From positions 1,169,161,749-1,169,225,748 of the forward strand of contig OY856409.1 of NCBI GenBank assembly GCA_963693085.1: 64,000 nucleotides of DNA, in the 5' to 3' direction. Under the pieces are notes generated by a model that made no database searches, was not told the origin of the DNA, and worked only from the letters and a program-made list of their open reading frames with translations. The stretch is from Alisma plantago-aquatica. Its lineage: Eukaryota; Streptophyta; Magnoliopsida; Alismatales; Alismataceae. Positions 1 through 11,939 of this stretch are shown piece by piece. The stretch's first letter is position 1. Every line of letters starts with the position of its first letter. Position numbers and translations under genes: made by a program.

Positions 1-1760
1 AGGACCAACATATTACATTACCCATCATTCCACTTTATTGGAGGAATAAACATTAGGTCTTGACCATTGGGTCAAGTTCATATGTTAAAATCATCAATTA
101 CAGTATAGGCTCGTCCATTGCATCAAGTGACCCAAGAAACCATTGGTATAAGGCTTAATTGATTCTACAACTATATGATTAACTCACCATAGGTTTTGGA
201 GACCTGATCCACCATCAATAATGACCATTAAGTCACCATAGGTTGTTAGATCAGCACTATATTCATTAATCAACATCAATTATCATATTAATATCACCAT
301 TGATTGATAACATCATTAGGGTACTTAGTTGTTAATCACTAGGCTTCTAATTAGGACAACACCTGACCTAAGGGGTGAACGTCAATTGACACCCTTGGTC
401 ACCACCATCAGTTGTCATGAAGACAACACCATTGGTTGGTGCAATGGTACCACCATCGAGTCATGTGTTTATAGAAGAAATCAGCTTTAAACCCTAAAAT
501 TGACCATTGGTTGATAGGTTCTTAGCACCATAGGTTGTCAAAAAAACCTAATCCAAGTCATAGTATACCTTAGGAATAATGTACACATGATCACAGGTTC
601 ATCTAGAACTGAAATCATAACAGCTAATATTATAAAAAACAAAATCCAAGTCAAGCATAGCTTTTTAGTGCATGGATCATCATTTTCAAGCAAGAACATT
701 AGCTAGCAAGCTTATGGTAAGCAATAAACGTGGAGCAAGTTATAAAAATTGCCTCTAATTAGAAGATAAAATCCCAAATAGAAGAAAATACGATCAGGTA
801 GGGTAGGAAATCCAAGCATAAGTTGTGAACTCGTCCATCTTGCACCTTTTTTTCATCAAATGAGCAAACCCTAAGCATAAGGAGCAAGAAAGGTAGGGTT
901 TTAGAGCTTTAGAGCAATTTGTACCATGAAACAGTAAGGTTCCGACCTGGAGAAATCTAGTAGGAAGGATGAAAAAGAAATAAATGGAGGAAAGAAGGGG
1001 ATTCTTACTCGTTTAGGTCAAGATCACTAGAAGGACGTCTTTTAAACCCAAAAAGTAAGTCAATTGCAACCCTAGATTCTTTTTCCAAGAAGATCCCTCT
1101 TTCTTCTTCCTTGGATAGGAAATTTACAGTAGCACAGAGGGAGAACGAGATTCATATAAGGAGGGAAGTGGTGGAGAGAAAATGGCTCATTTGGGTACTT
1201 AGAAATAAGTATACAAAACTTTAAGATAAAGAAAAAGAAAAGTTGAAGTTCTAGTATCTTTCCAAGTGTCCATGGCCTTCAACTATTAAGAATATACAAG
1301 CACACACACAATCAGGTCCCCCACCGTCCATAGAGACATGCTTATCCCTCGTTTTTTGAATTTCCAAGAAAAACAAATAATTCATTAGTTGATAGCTACT
1401 AAAGGTAGCTCATCCATGAAGGGGTAAACCCTAAAATACCCTTGAGGAAAACACCTTCAAACCAAGGTTTAAATAGGCGCCCCATGGCTCAAAAAGCTCA
1501 AGAATGATGAGGTATTATCAAAGGAACATAATACAAGTGATAAATTGCAAAGAAAACCTCTCAATTGGGTAAATTGTAGAAAAGTCCAAATGTGCATAAA
1601 ATTGCATAACTTGCTCAAACAATGTCCAAATTGGACCAAATTTGAAACTTAAGTTTGTCTTATGATTCAAAGAATATCACAAGGTTAGATTAGGGTTATA
1701 ATTATTAGATTATGATAATTAATATTATTCAACACTTTAAGCAAGGTTAGGGGTCTCACA
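1..1760 (-). repeat. Probable LTR (3' LTR of a minus-strand retroelement), cut by the window edge
   Basis: The block ends on the plus strand with GGGGTCTCACA. Read on the minus strand this is an LTR start, TGTGAGACCCC. The matching inverted terminus TGTGAGAACCC occurs at 3485 next to a primer-binding site, so the two boundaries look like the two LTR ends of one minus-strand element. The first 600 bases hold many degenerate 'caccattggttg' and 'caccataggttg' motifs in no strict register. There is no coding frame of note. The left end of the LTR is outside the window, so its length cannot be given. Confidence 0.5.
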
Positions 1761-3469
1761 AACATAAACCCCTAATAGGGATTTCACCCCCGAAATCCAA
1801 GGTACACATAGATGGACACTTTTAATGCACATCATCCTCAATATTACACATGGTTACTTCCATATTATGGTAATGTCACATCGCTCTTATAGAGGTCATG
1901 TTCTTCTTTTTCAATTCATACATATCTTATCTTGGGTCAACACAAAAACCCCCACATAAGAAGACATTTGCAAATATGGAACATAGAAACTTGTTGTGCC
2001 ACCTATACAAATGTAATAGTAACTTTCAACTTTAAATTCTAGCTATCATCCTGAAATTATATCTATTGTATCAACAAACCATCTATCCTTGATAGTGGTC
2101 TTGCCCATCTATCACTAGACCATACACAACATTATAGAGTCACTTTTGTTTTTTCCTTCCAAACAACATTAATAGGATCATCATCAACTCTCTATCTCTC
2201 TCTACAGGAGGGGAATACTTGGAATGTTCATTTAATAAACATCTCCAACCTTCACATATTTCTCATATTGTTGATACATCTTGGATACTAGGATTCATTA
2301 CCTTGGTATCCACCTCATGTGCTATAAGGAACTCACAACATTATCTCATCCACTTTTACCAACATAACAAATATCAAGACATATAAGAGGAGATTTCCTA
2401 TTTATTGGAAGGCTCAAAAGCAAAATCATCACAAACTTTATGATCTTGGAACCATAGTCCAAACAACCTTGTGCTATAATAAGTTATCCACCCTCATGTT
2501 TACAATGAATCCACACATATCAAGTGGCAATGATCCACTTGAAAGTTGTGCCCTAGAAAGGAAAGACACAAAGGGAAACACACTTCCCACATCATAGCAA
2601 CATTGTTCAAGGGTCACTAGCAAAAAGGTAACCAATTCTATTTTCATTATGCAAGTTATAGCTTCTTATGTATCATTTTACCCTTTTCATTTTGGGTTCC
2701 TTGCCATTAGAAATCATCATGATTAACATATCTCATTACTCATTCCTTCATGAATATTTATCACACTTGGGCATGTTCTCTTATTTTATTATGTTTTTCA
2801 ACCACTTATCAACAGGTAAATCATCATATTCCACATTTTCTTCATTAAACATGGATCATCTGCCTTAATTTCTTTCAAACACCATGCTTATTTTACATTA
2901 ACACTTTCTTACACACATAGGTTGGTCTGAGATTAACTCAGGTTCCACCTAATTCCTTTGTCATTGTTCCCATTCATCTTCTCATTTTATACTTATTATA
3001 GGTGCTCTCTCCATCTTATGTGGATTTCATACCTTGTATCACTTTATAAGCATATACTTATCTGTCTTTTACTTTATTATATTCTTGAATCACATCTTCA
3101 AGAACTCCTATTTTCTTTATTTGTATTCAAAATTAGATTTCATGGTGTTGTATCTTTCTCTTATAGTTACCAAACATTCAAGTTTTAATAGATAATGATG
3201 CAATTCTCATCTTCTTTAAGGTAGGATTGAGATATTCACACCATGATTTCTTATTCATTATGCTATTTAGATTGGCTCAAAATGAATACTTGATCAGAGT
3301 AATCAGAAAAATAACAATCTAAGAGTTCCATACTTACCTTTTCTTCAATGATTGAATACCTAGCCAGGGCACCCAAATACTGAGATTAGGCACTTTGCAT
3401 CATATTTTTAGGTCATATTCCTAATTTTGACATCGTTCCTAGTGTCCATGTAGACTCAGTGAACCTAAA
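1761..3469 (-). mobile_element. Non-coding internal region of a minus-strand LTR element
   Basis: About 1.7 kb lies between the two putative LTR boundaries. It contains only short frames with no zinc knuckle, protease, RT, RNase H or integrase motif in either strand. If the boundaries are right this is a non-autonomous element of the LARD type, or an element whose coding region has been deleted. No clean polypurine tract is visible next to 1760, which weakens the case. Confidence 0.4.
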
Positions 3470-3482
3470 GCTCTGATACCAA
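3470..3482 (-). promoter_or_regulatory. Primer-binding site for initiator tRNA-Met
   Basis: The minus strand reads TTGGTATCAGAGC, a full match to the complement of the plant initiator tRNA-Met 3' end (TGGTATCAGAGC). It lies two bases from the LTR end at 3485 (TGTGAGAACCC on plus). This sets the orientation of the element as minus. Confidence 0.8.
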
Positions 3483-4487
3483 CTTGTGAGAACCCATTAC
3501 ACTAAATGAGATTACTCAAAACATAAAGCACAATCGATCACTAATTAATCACATACCAAAAAATATGGGTAAATTAAAACCGATTTCAACGTCAGCACCT
3601 ACTCAGAAACATTTGCATAAGAGCCCAACATATTTCTTTTATCCATACTATGCCAAGAATTTGATACAAATTGTTCTATCACCTTAGCCACAAGATATAT
3701 ACACACAGGAGAACAATATTTGTATATGCCACACAAACAAGCATTAATATGCTAACAAAAGTCTGATTTGTTTGAAACACCATATACAATTTTTTCTTGC
3801 CCGGACCTTAGAGTACAAGGACGACTCTAGGACACACTAGAAATCTAATCAACTTTCTCAAAGATTCATTACTATAGTTCCTCTTTACTGCCACATGTTT
3901 GTTTGGATCACTTCCGATTACCTAAAAAGATGTGGCAAGCCAAAAGGGTGAGACCCATGTCCCAGCAAGAGATATAACCTCCAACAATGCTTATTGATTA
4001 TAACATTTTAAATAGTAGATAACTCAATAATTGGAGTATTTTATAATCAATTGAACATATTAAACAGTTCAAGTATACTAAACAGATTAAGCACATCATC
4101 TTAGCAACAAGTATGATCATCAATGCATATATAGACAACAAATAAATCCATTTCTCTGGATATATATCTACTCAAGTATCATCAAATTGCATCTAATAAC
4201 AAACATTATCATTAATATGACTATCATCATATTCCTTGCTAACAATACAAGCAATCTAGTAGCATAAGCATCCATGACATCATGAATATGTCTAGTAACA
4301 TGACATGGCTATCAATTTTGGCATCTCAAATAAAGGGAATAGATCTATATCATACGTAGAACTAACATCATAACACAATGAACTACATAGGCATGATTAG
4401 CATTTTAAGCATTTCTAATTACATAGGCATGCCTAGCAATATTAAACATAGCTAGTAGTAGCATCTTAAGCATCAGTGTCAGTATAT

Positions 4488-4568
4488 TTGACAACATAAG
4501 CATGTTTACAACATAAGCATGTTTACAACATAAGCATGTTTACAACATAAGCATGTTTACAACATGAG
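4488..4568. repeat. Short tandem repeat, 18 bp unit
   Basis: The unit 'acaacataagcatgttt' is repeated about four times nearly perfectly, with weaker copies on both sides (cataagcat motifs from 4430 to 4590). Confidence 0.85.
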
Positions 4569-5330
4569 CATAACTACATCATAAGCATATCTATTATCTC
4601 TTATTGTACTATACATAATCTCAGTGAAAAGAAAGCAATCAAGGGTTATCATCCAATATGAAGCATTGTGTATAACCCTAAACAGATATGCTATGCGACT
4701 GTCTTACATGTTTTATTATGCCCTGAGGAATTTGAGGATACCACTCAAAATCCAACTGACCACTGCTAAGTCAAAATTAGTGCCCTACAAGATCTAGGAA
4801 GAATTTTACTCCTAAGATCTTCTCTGCCCCTAGTCAGTACGGGTCCGCCACAACGACATACAAGGTCAAGATGCTAAAAACCTAGTCCATCCTTGGTTCA
4901 GGCTACAACACTATTGAAAGGAGATGGGTACACATACCCTGCCATCCGAGGTACAACTGTGGTTGTCCTCCAATCTAGTAACATATATAATCACCAAGAC
5001 ACGACCGCAACCATTCTCAAACTAAGGGCTAGGTATTATCGTAGTCATTCTCCCTAAATACTTGAATTCAGGATGACAAGCACCCCAGACTCATCAATAT
5101 GCACTCTGAGTTTTCCTTAGGAATACTTGTTTCACAAACTAGCAAGTTCTGACACTTAGATGGATCTATGACACAGGGCACTACATGATTAGAGTTTCAC
5201 TTGATTAGTTATGCCAATTGGGTGAATTAAGGCTGCATCAAACAAGTGGACATACAAACACTAATTTACTTCTAGCAAGCATATAAATATCACAACTTCA
5301 AAAGATATAAAATTGTGAAACATAATTTCT

Positions 5331-5505
5331 CACCTCATGCAGGGTCAACCATGCCCAAAGGTCATTAAGACCATCATACTATCATAGGATATAAATACTT
5401 TTCACAATATCACAGGGTATCAACCCTTAACAATACAAGAGGATTACACCTCATTCAGGGTTCAACCATGCCCAAAGGTCATTAAGACCATTATGCTATT
5501 CCCTG
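5331..5505. repeat. Two-copy direct repeat, spacing about 116 bp
   Basis: The phrase beginning 'cacctcatgcagggtcaacc' at 5331 recurs at 5447 as 'cacctcattcagggttcaac'. Both are followed by the same 'atgcccaaaggtcattaaga' text. It is a local duplication inside the putative LTR. Confidence 0.8.
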
Positions 5506-6129
5506 CAAGATCATCATTATCATTTCATGCCTTATAGCAAGGCTCAACAACATCACTTCCATATAACACACCATATCAACACAATATTGCATTAATGAGC
5601 TAGGAGATATTCATAAAAAATCATAGCAGGGTTATATTAAAATTAAGAACATTCCTTTATTACATCAACATGCAAGGGATCTATTCACTTAATGGAGTCC
5701 TATTATCTTCAATTTGTCACCAAAAGAGTTCCATTATATGGTTATGCATGTAATTCCATATTTTACTCATTTAGCATATTTACTCCATTAATTCAATGGA
5801 ATTACCAATTGCTACTTCAAATCATATTATACATTTTTATTTAGTAACTATGTAAGTATTAGTTAGCAAAAGAAATACATGTAACATATTTCATGAATTA
5901 ACTTACTTTTGAGGATATATTTAGTTTATTATGTAAATGTGTGACATAGATTGTGGAAACTATTTCCACATAATATATATGTATTAACATCATTCTTTAG
6001 AGTAAAATTTTATCCTTGTTTGGTCAATTCTGGGGAACCAATATCACTAGTCCTCTAGTCATAGAATAAGGCCAGATCTAAGTTTTGGTTCGTTATAGTG
6101 GTACAAACATTTCTCTATGCCTGCACTTG

Positions 6130-6440
6130 TGATGACCTCATTGAGCATCTTTTAAATGCATCAAAACTAAGCAACAAAAGCAAAGATGAAAAATAAAAAA
6201 TAAAATTTAATAAAATGACAAAACATGTGTTTTCCTCCCACCAAGTGACCTTATTTAAATTCGTAGGGTCGACTCAATCACCCACAAATCAAGTGAGGAT
6301 TGAGAGCTTAATCTCTTCATGATCACAAACAATCACCCTTCCGTAATAGTGCTTCAACCTATAACCATTTGTCCCTCATTTTTCAGGTACTGATTTGCAA
6401 TTTTCCCAATATCATGTCCTTTATGATTACATATTATAAT
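6130..6440 (-). pseudogene. Athila/Tat-like retrotransposon scrap
   Basis: The minus strand between about 6290 and 6200 reads an ESTLRI...IRSLGGRKTHVLSF-like phrase with a stop in it. This phrase is familiar from the end of a coding region in Athila/Tat-type Ty3 elements, where it is followed by an A/T-rich untranslated stretch as here. Upstream text (to 6440) is also Athila-like in flavour but too decayed to place. It is a fragment only; identification rests on memory of the family. Confidence 0.35.
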
Positions 6441-7055
6441 GGGATTTTTTAAATATTTATAGTTATTGTCATGAGTTGGAAAGTTTACTACTAAGAGGTA
6501 CCATGTAAATAAGGTGACACCTAAAATTTGAAGATCTAATTCTTTTATATAATTAGTTATGCAATATTTAAGTTTTAACTAGCATTAATAACATTAATGA
6601 ATTTGGTCACTTAACTCGAAAAATAACTTCAAGAAAATATTCTAGACCCCTTTATGATTGCATGGTAAAAATTTGGACTTAGTTGGAGTCTATTTTACTA
6701 GGTAAATGGTTTTTAGAAGATGGTGGTAATTTTATATAAAGGAGCCCTTTTGAAAAAAGTTGTTTTGGATGTTGCCGCAACTGTTCGATTTGGGCCCATC
6801 AGATTGGTGACTAACCACAACCGTTAGATCCCTTTTTAATCTCCCATTGGGAGCAAGATTCCTCTATCTTGATCGGTTGGGAATTCCTCTGGTGCGAGTA
6901 ATTCTTTTGGAAATGGACTTTGCCACTGGCTTCGGGAGATCATCCCGCACCCATCAACTATGTCTCGCACCCTAGAGCGTATATATATAATATAAATAAA
7001 TGTATATATATAATATAAATAAATAAATAAATAAATAATATATATATATATAGAG
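6441..7055. other. Unassigned intergenic stretch
   Basis: AT-rich sequence with a slightly more GC-rich part at 6760-6980 and a (TAAA)n/(TA)n tract at 6983-7052. No frame, repeat or motif that I recognise. Confidence 0.5.
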
Positions 7056-7446
7056 AGTCAGGCTAGAATACACTCGAGTGTACATATCACGATGTACACC
7101 CTAATGATGTTTGCCTATTTGTACTTTGTTTTTCTAAAATCTAATCCATTGATCTTCATGGTTACAATAATAATAGGCCACATATAAAATTTTAGCTCAT
7201 TTGGATGAGTGTAAATCACTTATCCAAGGACAAAAAAAATCAACGCACAAAAATAATTTGAATTGCATGATTTTTGCCTCGTTTAGATGCACGACCTATA
7301 AGTGTTAGAATGACATGAAATTTATTATATAGTTTGTTCTTAAGATGTTTAAGAAGATCAATGGTTTAGATTTTTCAAAAAGTTACTGCATTTTTAAAAA
7401 TAACTGAGGTGTATGGTGCCTCTGGTATACTCGAGTGTACACTAAG

Positions 7447-7452
<6 letters not shown>
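7056..7452. mobile_element. Microsatellite-embedded MITE, copy 1 (Micron-like)
   Basis: 397 bp. The left end AGTCAGGCTAGAATACACTC is mirrored at the right by an inverted GTACACTaaGCTGACT. The left terminus abuts (TA)n plus GAGA, and the right terminus runs into (CT)n then (TA)n. The interior carries 'ctcatttggatgagtgtaa' and other phrases shared with the copies at 7531, 19535 and 23342. No coding capacity. Elements of similar size sitting in (TA)n tracts are known from rice as Micron; whether this is the same family needs alignment. Confidence 0.8.

Positions 7453-7530
<78 letters not shown>
7453..7530. repeat. (CT)n(TA)n microsatellite between MITE copies 1 and 2
   Basis: About 27 bases of CT repeat followed by about 52 bases of TA repeat directly join the right end of one element to the left end of the next. 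Confidence 0.95.
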
Positions 7531-7534
<4 letters not shown>

Positions 7535-7916
7535 AGGGTAGAATATACTCGAGTATTTAGATCGCACACTATACTTAAGTGGTGATTATATGTAAAACTT
7601 TTTTTAGCAAATCCAAACCGTTGATATTCATGGTTATAACAAATAAATGCTACATGAAAATTTGAACTCATTTGGATTCTTCTAAGTCACGCTTTTATGG
7701 TCAACAAAATTGATGCACAAAACTAATTCAAACTGCATCATTTTTGTCACATTTAGATGCATGACCTATAACTGTCCAAATGAGCTCAAATTTTGTATAT
7801 AGTATGTTCATAAAGTACTTAAAAAGATCAATGGTTTAGATTTTTAAAATAATGTTGCATGATGGAAAATAACTTGAGTGTATTCAGTCTCTGCTACACT
7901 CGAGTGTATTCCAATT

Positions 7917-7921
<5 letters not shown>
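7531..7921. mobile_element. Microsatellite-embedded MITE, copy 2 (Micron-like)
   Basis: 391 bp, same orientation as copy 1. Left end AGTCAGGGTAGAATATACTC directly follows (TA)n. Right end carries CACTCGAGTGTATTCCAATT then TGACT, running into (CT)n and (TA)n. The interior matches copy 1 with moderate divergence. Copies 1 and 2 form a tandem pair separated only by microsatellite. Confidence 0.8.
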
Positions 7922-7968
<47 letters not shown>

Positions 7969-7970
7969 CT
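7922..7970. repeat. (TC)n(TA)n microsatellite
   Basis: About 27 bases of TC repeat then about 21 bases of TA repeat, between MITE copy 2 and the putative Helitron. The Helitron 5' terminus (TC...) must fall inside this tract. Confidence 0.95.
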
Positions 7971-8895
7971 ATAAAAAAAGTGAGTTCTCCAAACAGTTCA
8001 AATACACCTGCCCAAACTCATCGTGACCAATCACACAACACCATTTTGCCAACGTGTCAAAACATTGCATTCTCCTTCACTCAATCTGCTCTCATGTTTT
8101 TTCAGTTTTTTTTACTTTAAAAAATGATTTAATTTGAATTTCCAGAGCTCACACTTTTAGAACTATCTCACATTTGAATTTGAATTTCCCACACCATTCT
8201 CTCTCTCACCCATACCCATCAGTCAAACACAATTCTCGCCAACGCAAAATCTTTTTATTAGATAATTCAAACTAAAAACATATTTTCAGTCACAGATAAT
8301 CCAAATACATGAGTTTGTTGCAATGAATTAAAATATCTTTACAAATAATTCAAATACAAAATCGATTTTGTTGCAACGACTACTTCCAACACCAATTCTA
8401 AAGCCACATCAAACATGATGCCCAACATTACCGCCCACTCCTTTTAACTCACAAAGCCATGCCACCGGTAGAGAACCCTAATACTGGTACACTTCGTTGT
8501 TCCTCCCGTTCCCAATCTTTAGCTCGCTGCAGCCAGAAGAAAACACCATGCTTTAGGTCGCTGCAGCCAGAAACAAACAATAGAATGTGAGATAGCCATT
8601 TACTCCATGTGTTTCTCACCTCCTAATTTCTTACGTAGTCGACAGATAGCCTGTTGTTCATCGAGTTCTCAGCATCTTTGACTAGGTTTATCTCACTGCA
8701 GCCAGAACCAAACACCAGCATGTGAGATATTTTGTTATCATTATTATTAGTACACATACCATCTCCTAGAACAGTCATAGGCCTAATCCAGAGCTCCTAC
8801 CATTTACTCCATGTGTTTATCACCTCCTTATTTCTTAAGCAGTAATGTAAATAATTAAGATAACATCACATCTAAAGAGTTGCCACTGCAGTTTA
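7971..8895. other. Helitron 5' region, non-coding
   Basis: AT-rich leader followed by a slightly GC-richer part (8380-8800). It repeats the phrases 'gctgcagccagaa' (8527, 8562, 8695) and 'catttactccatgtgttt' with 'cacctcc' (8600, 8803). No reading frame of note. Confidence 0.55.
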
Positions 8896-8899
8896 AATG

Positions 8900-9290
8900 C
8901 AGAGATTTAGATTCTCTACTGCAATCCAGAAAGGCAACTTTTAGAAGAAAAAAATCAACTTGAGATTTAGTATTAACAAATATATTTCGTCCATACTCTT
9001 CAGACATAATGTAGATTAGAGTTCTAACATTATCATGGAAACCTAATGCAGTGACCTAAACAACAGATACAACTGCAACTGATTCATATAGTCGTACTAC
9101 AATCCAGAAAGGCAACTTTTAGAAGGAAAAAGATTTTGAGGTGAGATTTAGTATTAAATAATATATTTTTTCAATACTCTTCAGACATAATGTATATTAG
9201 AGTTATAACTTTTTCAAACCTAATGTAGTGACCTAAACAGTAGATACAACTGCAACAAATTCATATAGTCGGCGACCATATTCATAGTCA
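8900..9290. repeat. Array A: two copies of a ~180 bp unit
   Basis: The phrase 'ccagaaaggcaacttttaga' occurs near 8925 and again near 9102, and the following text matches well between copies (gagatttagtatta..., ttcagacataatgta..., cctaatg(c/t)agtgacctaaac). Copies are about 180 bp apart. Confidence 0.85.
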
Positions 9291-9539
9291 ACAACAATCT
9301 ATATCAACCGTTGGATTCGATTATCTTTTTTTTGCTGCTCTTCAAGAGCCTACTACTGAGGAAACACATCCATGTTTGATTTTATTCAACAAATTGGTCT
9401 ACTCCATTTACAAATCATTCAATGTCTTATTCTTGCAAAAAGCCATAGCTTTCTATTTTACTATCATTTAAGAACATGATGATGCAAATTATGATTTTAG
9501 TGCACACAGCTTTACCAAACATTAATTCCCATATGCTTA

Positions 9540-11350
9540 TATAATACATATGTATAAAGCAGTATATATATTTACATGATATTAATCAAGAGAAGACTGT
9601 AAAGGTCTTATATATTTCATAGACAGAATTAGGCGTCAAAATATGCACGTAGATCTGATGCACCTAAAAACCAAAAGGAACACACTAAATCGACAGATAG
9701 AGTACTTGCAGATTGGTTCATGAGATCACTTTCAAATATAGAAATTAACATGATATTAACCAAGAGAAGACTGTAATAGTCTTACATATTTCATAGACAT
9801 AATTAAGGCATCAAACATGAGGTCTGAGAAACATATCACAAAATAGTCAACAAGGTCAACATAAACTACGCGATCAGGTTCTCATGAGCCATATCTTTCT
9901 ATATTACTGCACACATCTTTACCAAACATAGATTCAAATATGCTTATATAATACATCCGTATTAAGCAGTATATATTTACATGACATTAACCAATAGAAG
10001 ACTGTAAAGGTCTTATATATTTCATAGACAGAATTAAGGCATCAAACATAAGTTTTGAGAAACATAGCAGAAAATAGTCAACAAGGTCAACAAAATAGTA
10101 GGCCGCATTCTGTTACTTATAAGTAGTGTATACATGTGATTAGTATGGACTCCTTATTGATGTAGGTAATGGGTTCATTCATATATATAATGTCAGGGTG
10201 GCCTTTGGGTCTCTATTGATAATTTCCACAGTCTACAGGAAAATACACAAAAAAACACCCCATTTTTCATTCAAGCATATGGTAGTATGTAAAATATGCA
10301 TGTAGATCTGATGCCAAAATCAACAAGGTCAACATAAAATATGCCATCAGGTTCTCATGAGCCATAGCTTTCTATTTTACTGCACACAACTTTACCAAAC
10401 ATAGATTCAAATATGGTTATATAATACATCCATATTAAGCGGTATATATTTACATCATATTAACTAATCGAAGATTGTAAAGGTCTTATATATTTCATAG
10501 ACAGAATTAAGGCGTCAAACATGATGTTTGAAAAACATAGCACAAAATAGTCAACAAGGTCAAAAAAATAGTAGGCCACATTCTATTACTAATAAGTAGT
10601 GTATACATATGATTAGTGTGGACTCCCTATTGATGTAGGTAATGGGTCCATTCATATATATAATGTCAGGGCGCGCGGCCTTTTGGGTCTCTATTGATAA
10701 TTTCCATGAGGTATGATTCTGCTTATGGGTCCTTTACATGCTTACAAAAAGCCATAGCTTTCTATTTTCAATTATATACTATCATTTAAGAACATGATGA
10801 TGCAAATTATGATTTTATTGAACACAACTTTATCAAACATAGATTCCAATATGCTTATATAATACATCCGCATTAAGCGATATATATTTACATGATATTA
10901 ACCAAGAGAAGACTTTAAAGGTCTTATATATTTCATAGACAGAATTAAGACGTCAAACATGAGGTCTGAGAAACATAACACAAAATAGTCAACCTAAACT
11001 ACGCGGTTAGGTTCTCATTAGTTCTAAACAATATTTAAGATATAACAGTCTACAGGAAAATACACAAAAAACACCCCATTTTTCATTCAAGCATATGGTA
11101 GTATGTAATATATGCATGTAGATCTGATGCCACAATATTCAGATAAACACAAGCAACACCTCAAAACCAAAAGGAACACACTAAATCGACGAGTACTTGC
11201 AGATTGGTTCATGAGATCAATTTCAAATATAGATATTAACATGATATTAACTAAGAGAAGACTGTAAAAGTCTTATATATTTCATAGACATAATTAAGGC
11301 ATCAAACATGAGGTCTGAGAAACATATAACATAAAATAGTCAACAAGGTC
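9540..11350. repeat. Array B: six irregularly spaced copies
   Basis: The phrase 'catgatattaaccaagagaa' and its sequel 'gactgtaaaggtcttatata' occur, with small changes, near 9590, 9762, 10000, 10472, 10910 and 11260. Spacing runs from about 170 to 470 bp because other blocks are interleaved, including inverted copies of the array D unit at about 10135-10230 and 10610-10705. Confidence 0.85.
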
Positions 11351-11404
11351 TACATAAACTACGCTATCAGGTACTAATGAGTTGTAAACAAAATGTAAGA
11401 TGTG

Positions 11405-11938
11405 TTTGTTGAAATAGGACTTATCTTTCTTTGCAACTTGGTATATTTCCCTTTTCAGCCTTTTTAACAATCACCTTGGTATATCTCTCTTTTCAGCATT
11501 TTCAACATTCACCTATCACAAGATACATTAAGGAAAATAAGTAGTTGATGATATAGCCAATTCAAAATACAAAAACACCAAATTAGCCAGATGAGTTTGT
11601 TGAAATAGGGACTTATATTTCTTTGCAACTTGGTATATCTCCCTTTTCATCCTTTTCAACAATTTCCTTGGTATATCTCCCTTTTCAGCCCTTTCAACAT
11701 TCACCTATCACAAGGAAGATACATTAAGGAAAATAAGTAGTTGATGATATAGCCAAGTCAAAATACCAAAACACCAAATTGGCCAGATGAGTTTGATGAA
11801 ATAGGACTTATCTTTTTTTGCAGCTGGGTATATCTCCCTTTTCAACCTTTCCAACAATCACTATGGTATATCTCCCTCTTCAACATTCACCTGTCACAAG
11901 GAAGATACATCAAGGAAAATAAGTAGTTGATGATAAAG
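11405..11938. repeat. Array C: three copies of a ~191-196 bp unit
   Basis: Copies start at 11405, 11596 and 11792 with 'tttgttgaaatagg' (third copy tttgatgaaatagg). Each runs through 'tggtatatctcccttttcag' and ends near 'aagtagttgatgat'. Confidence 0.9.
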
Positions 11939-11939
11939 C

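Larger units (their letters stand above)
3485..6050 (-). repeat. Probable 5' LTR of the minus-strand element (right boundary unclear)
   Basis: Starts with TGTGAGAACCC beside the primer site. The stretch is AT-rich and non-coding. It holds a short array of about four 18 bp units (acataagcatgtttacaa-like) around 4490-4566 and a near-perfect duplication at 5331 and 5447. I could not find the expected right terminus (GGGGTCTCACA), so the end given is a guess, bounded by the Athila-like scrap near 6.1 kb. Confidence 0.4.

Noticed and set aside
2668..3188. Two short Phe/Leu/Tyr-rich plus-strand frames that look like membrane peptides
   Set aside because: AT-rich non-coding interior of an LTR element; no start context or family match.
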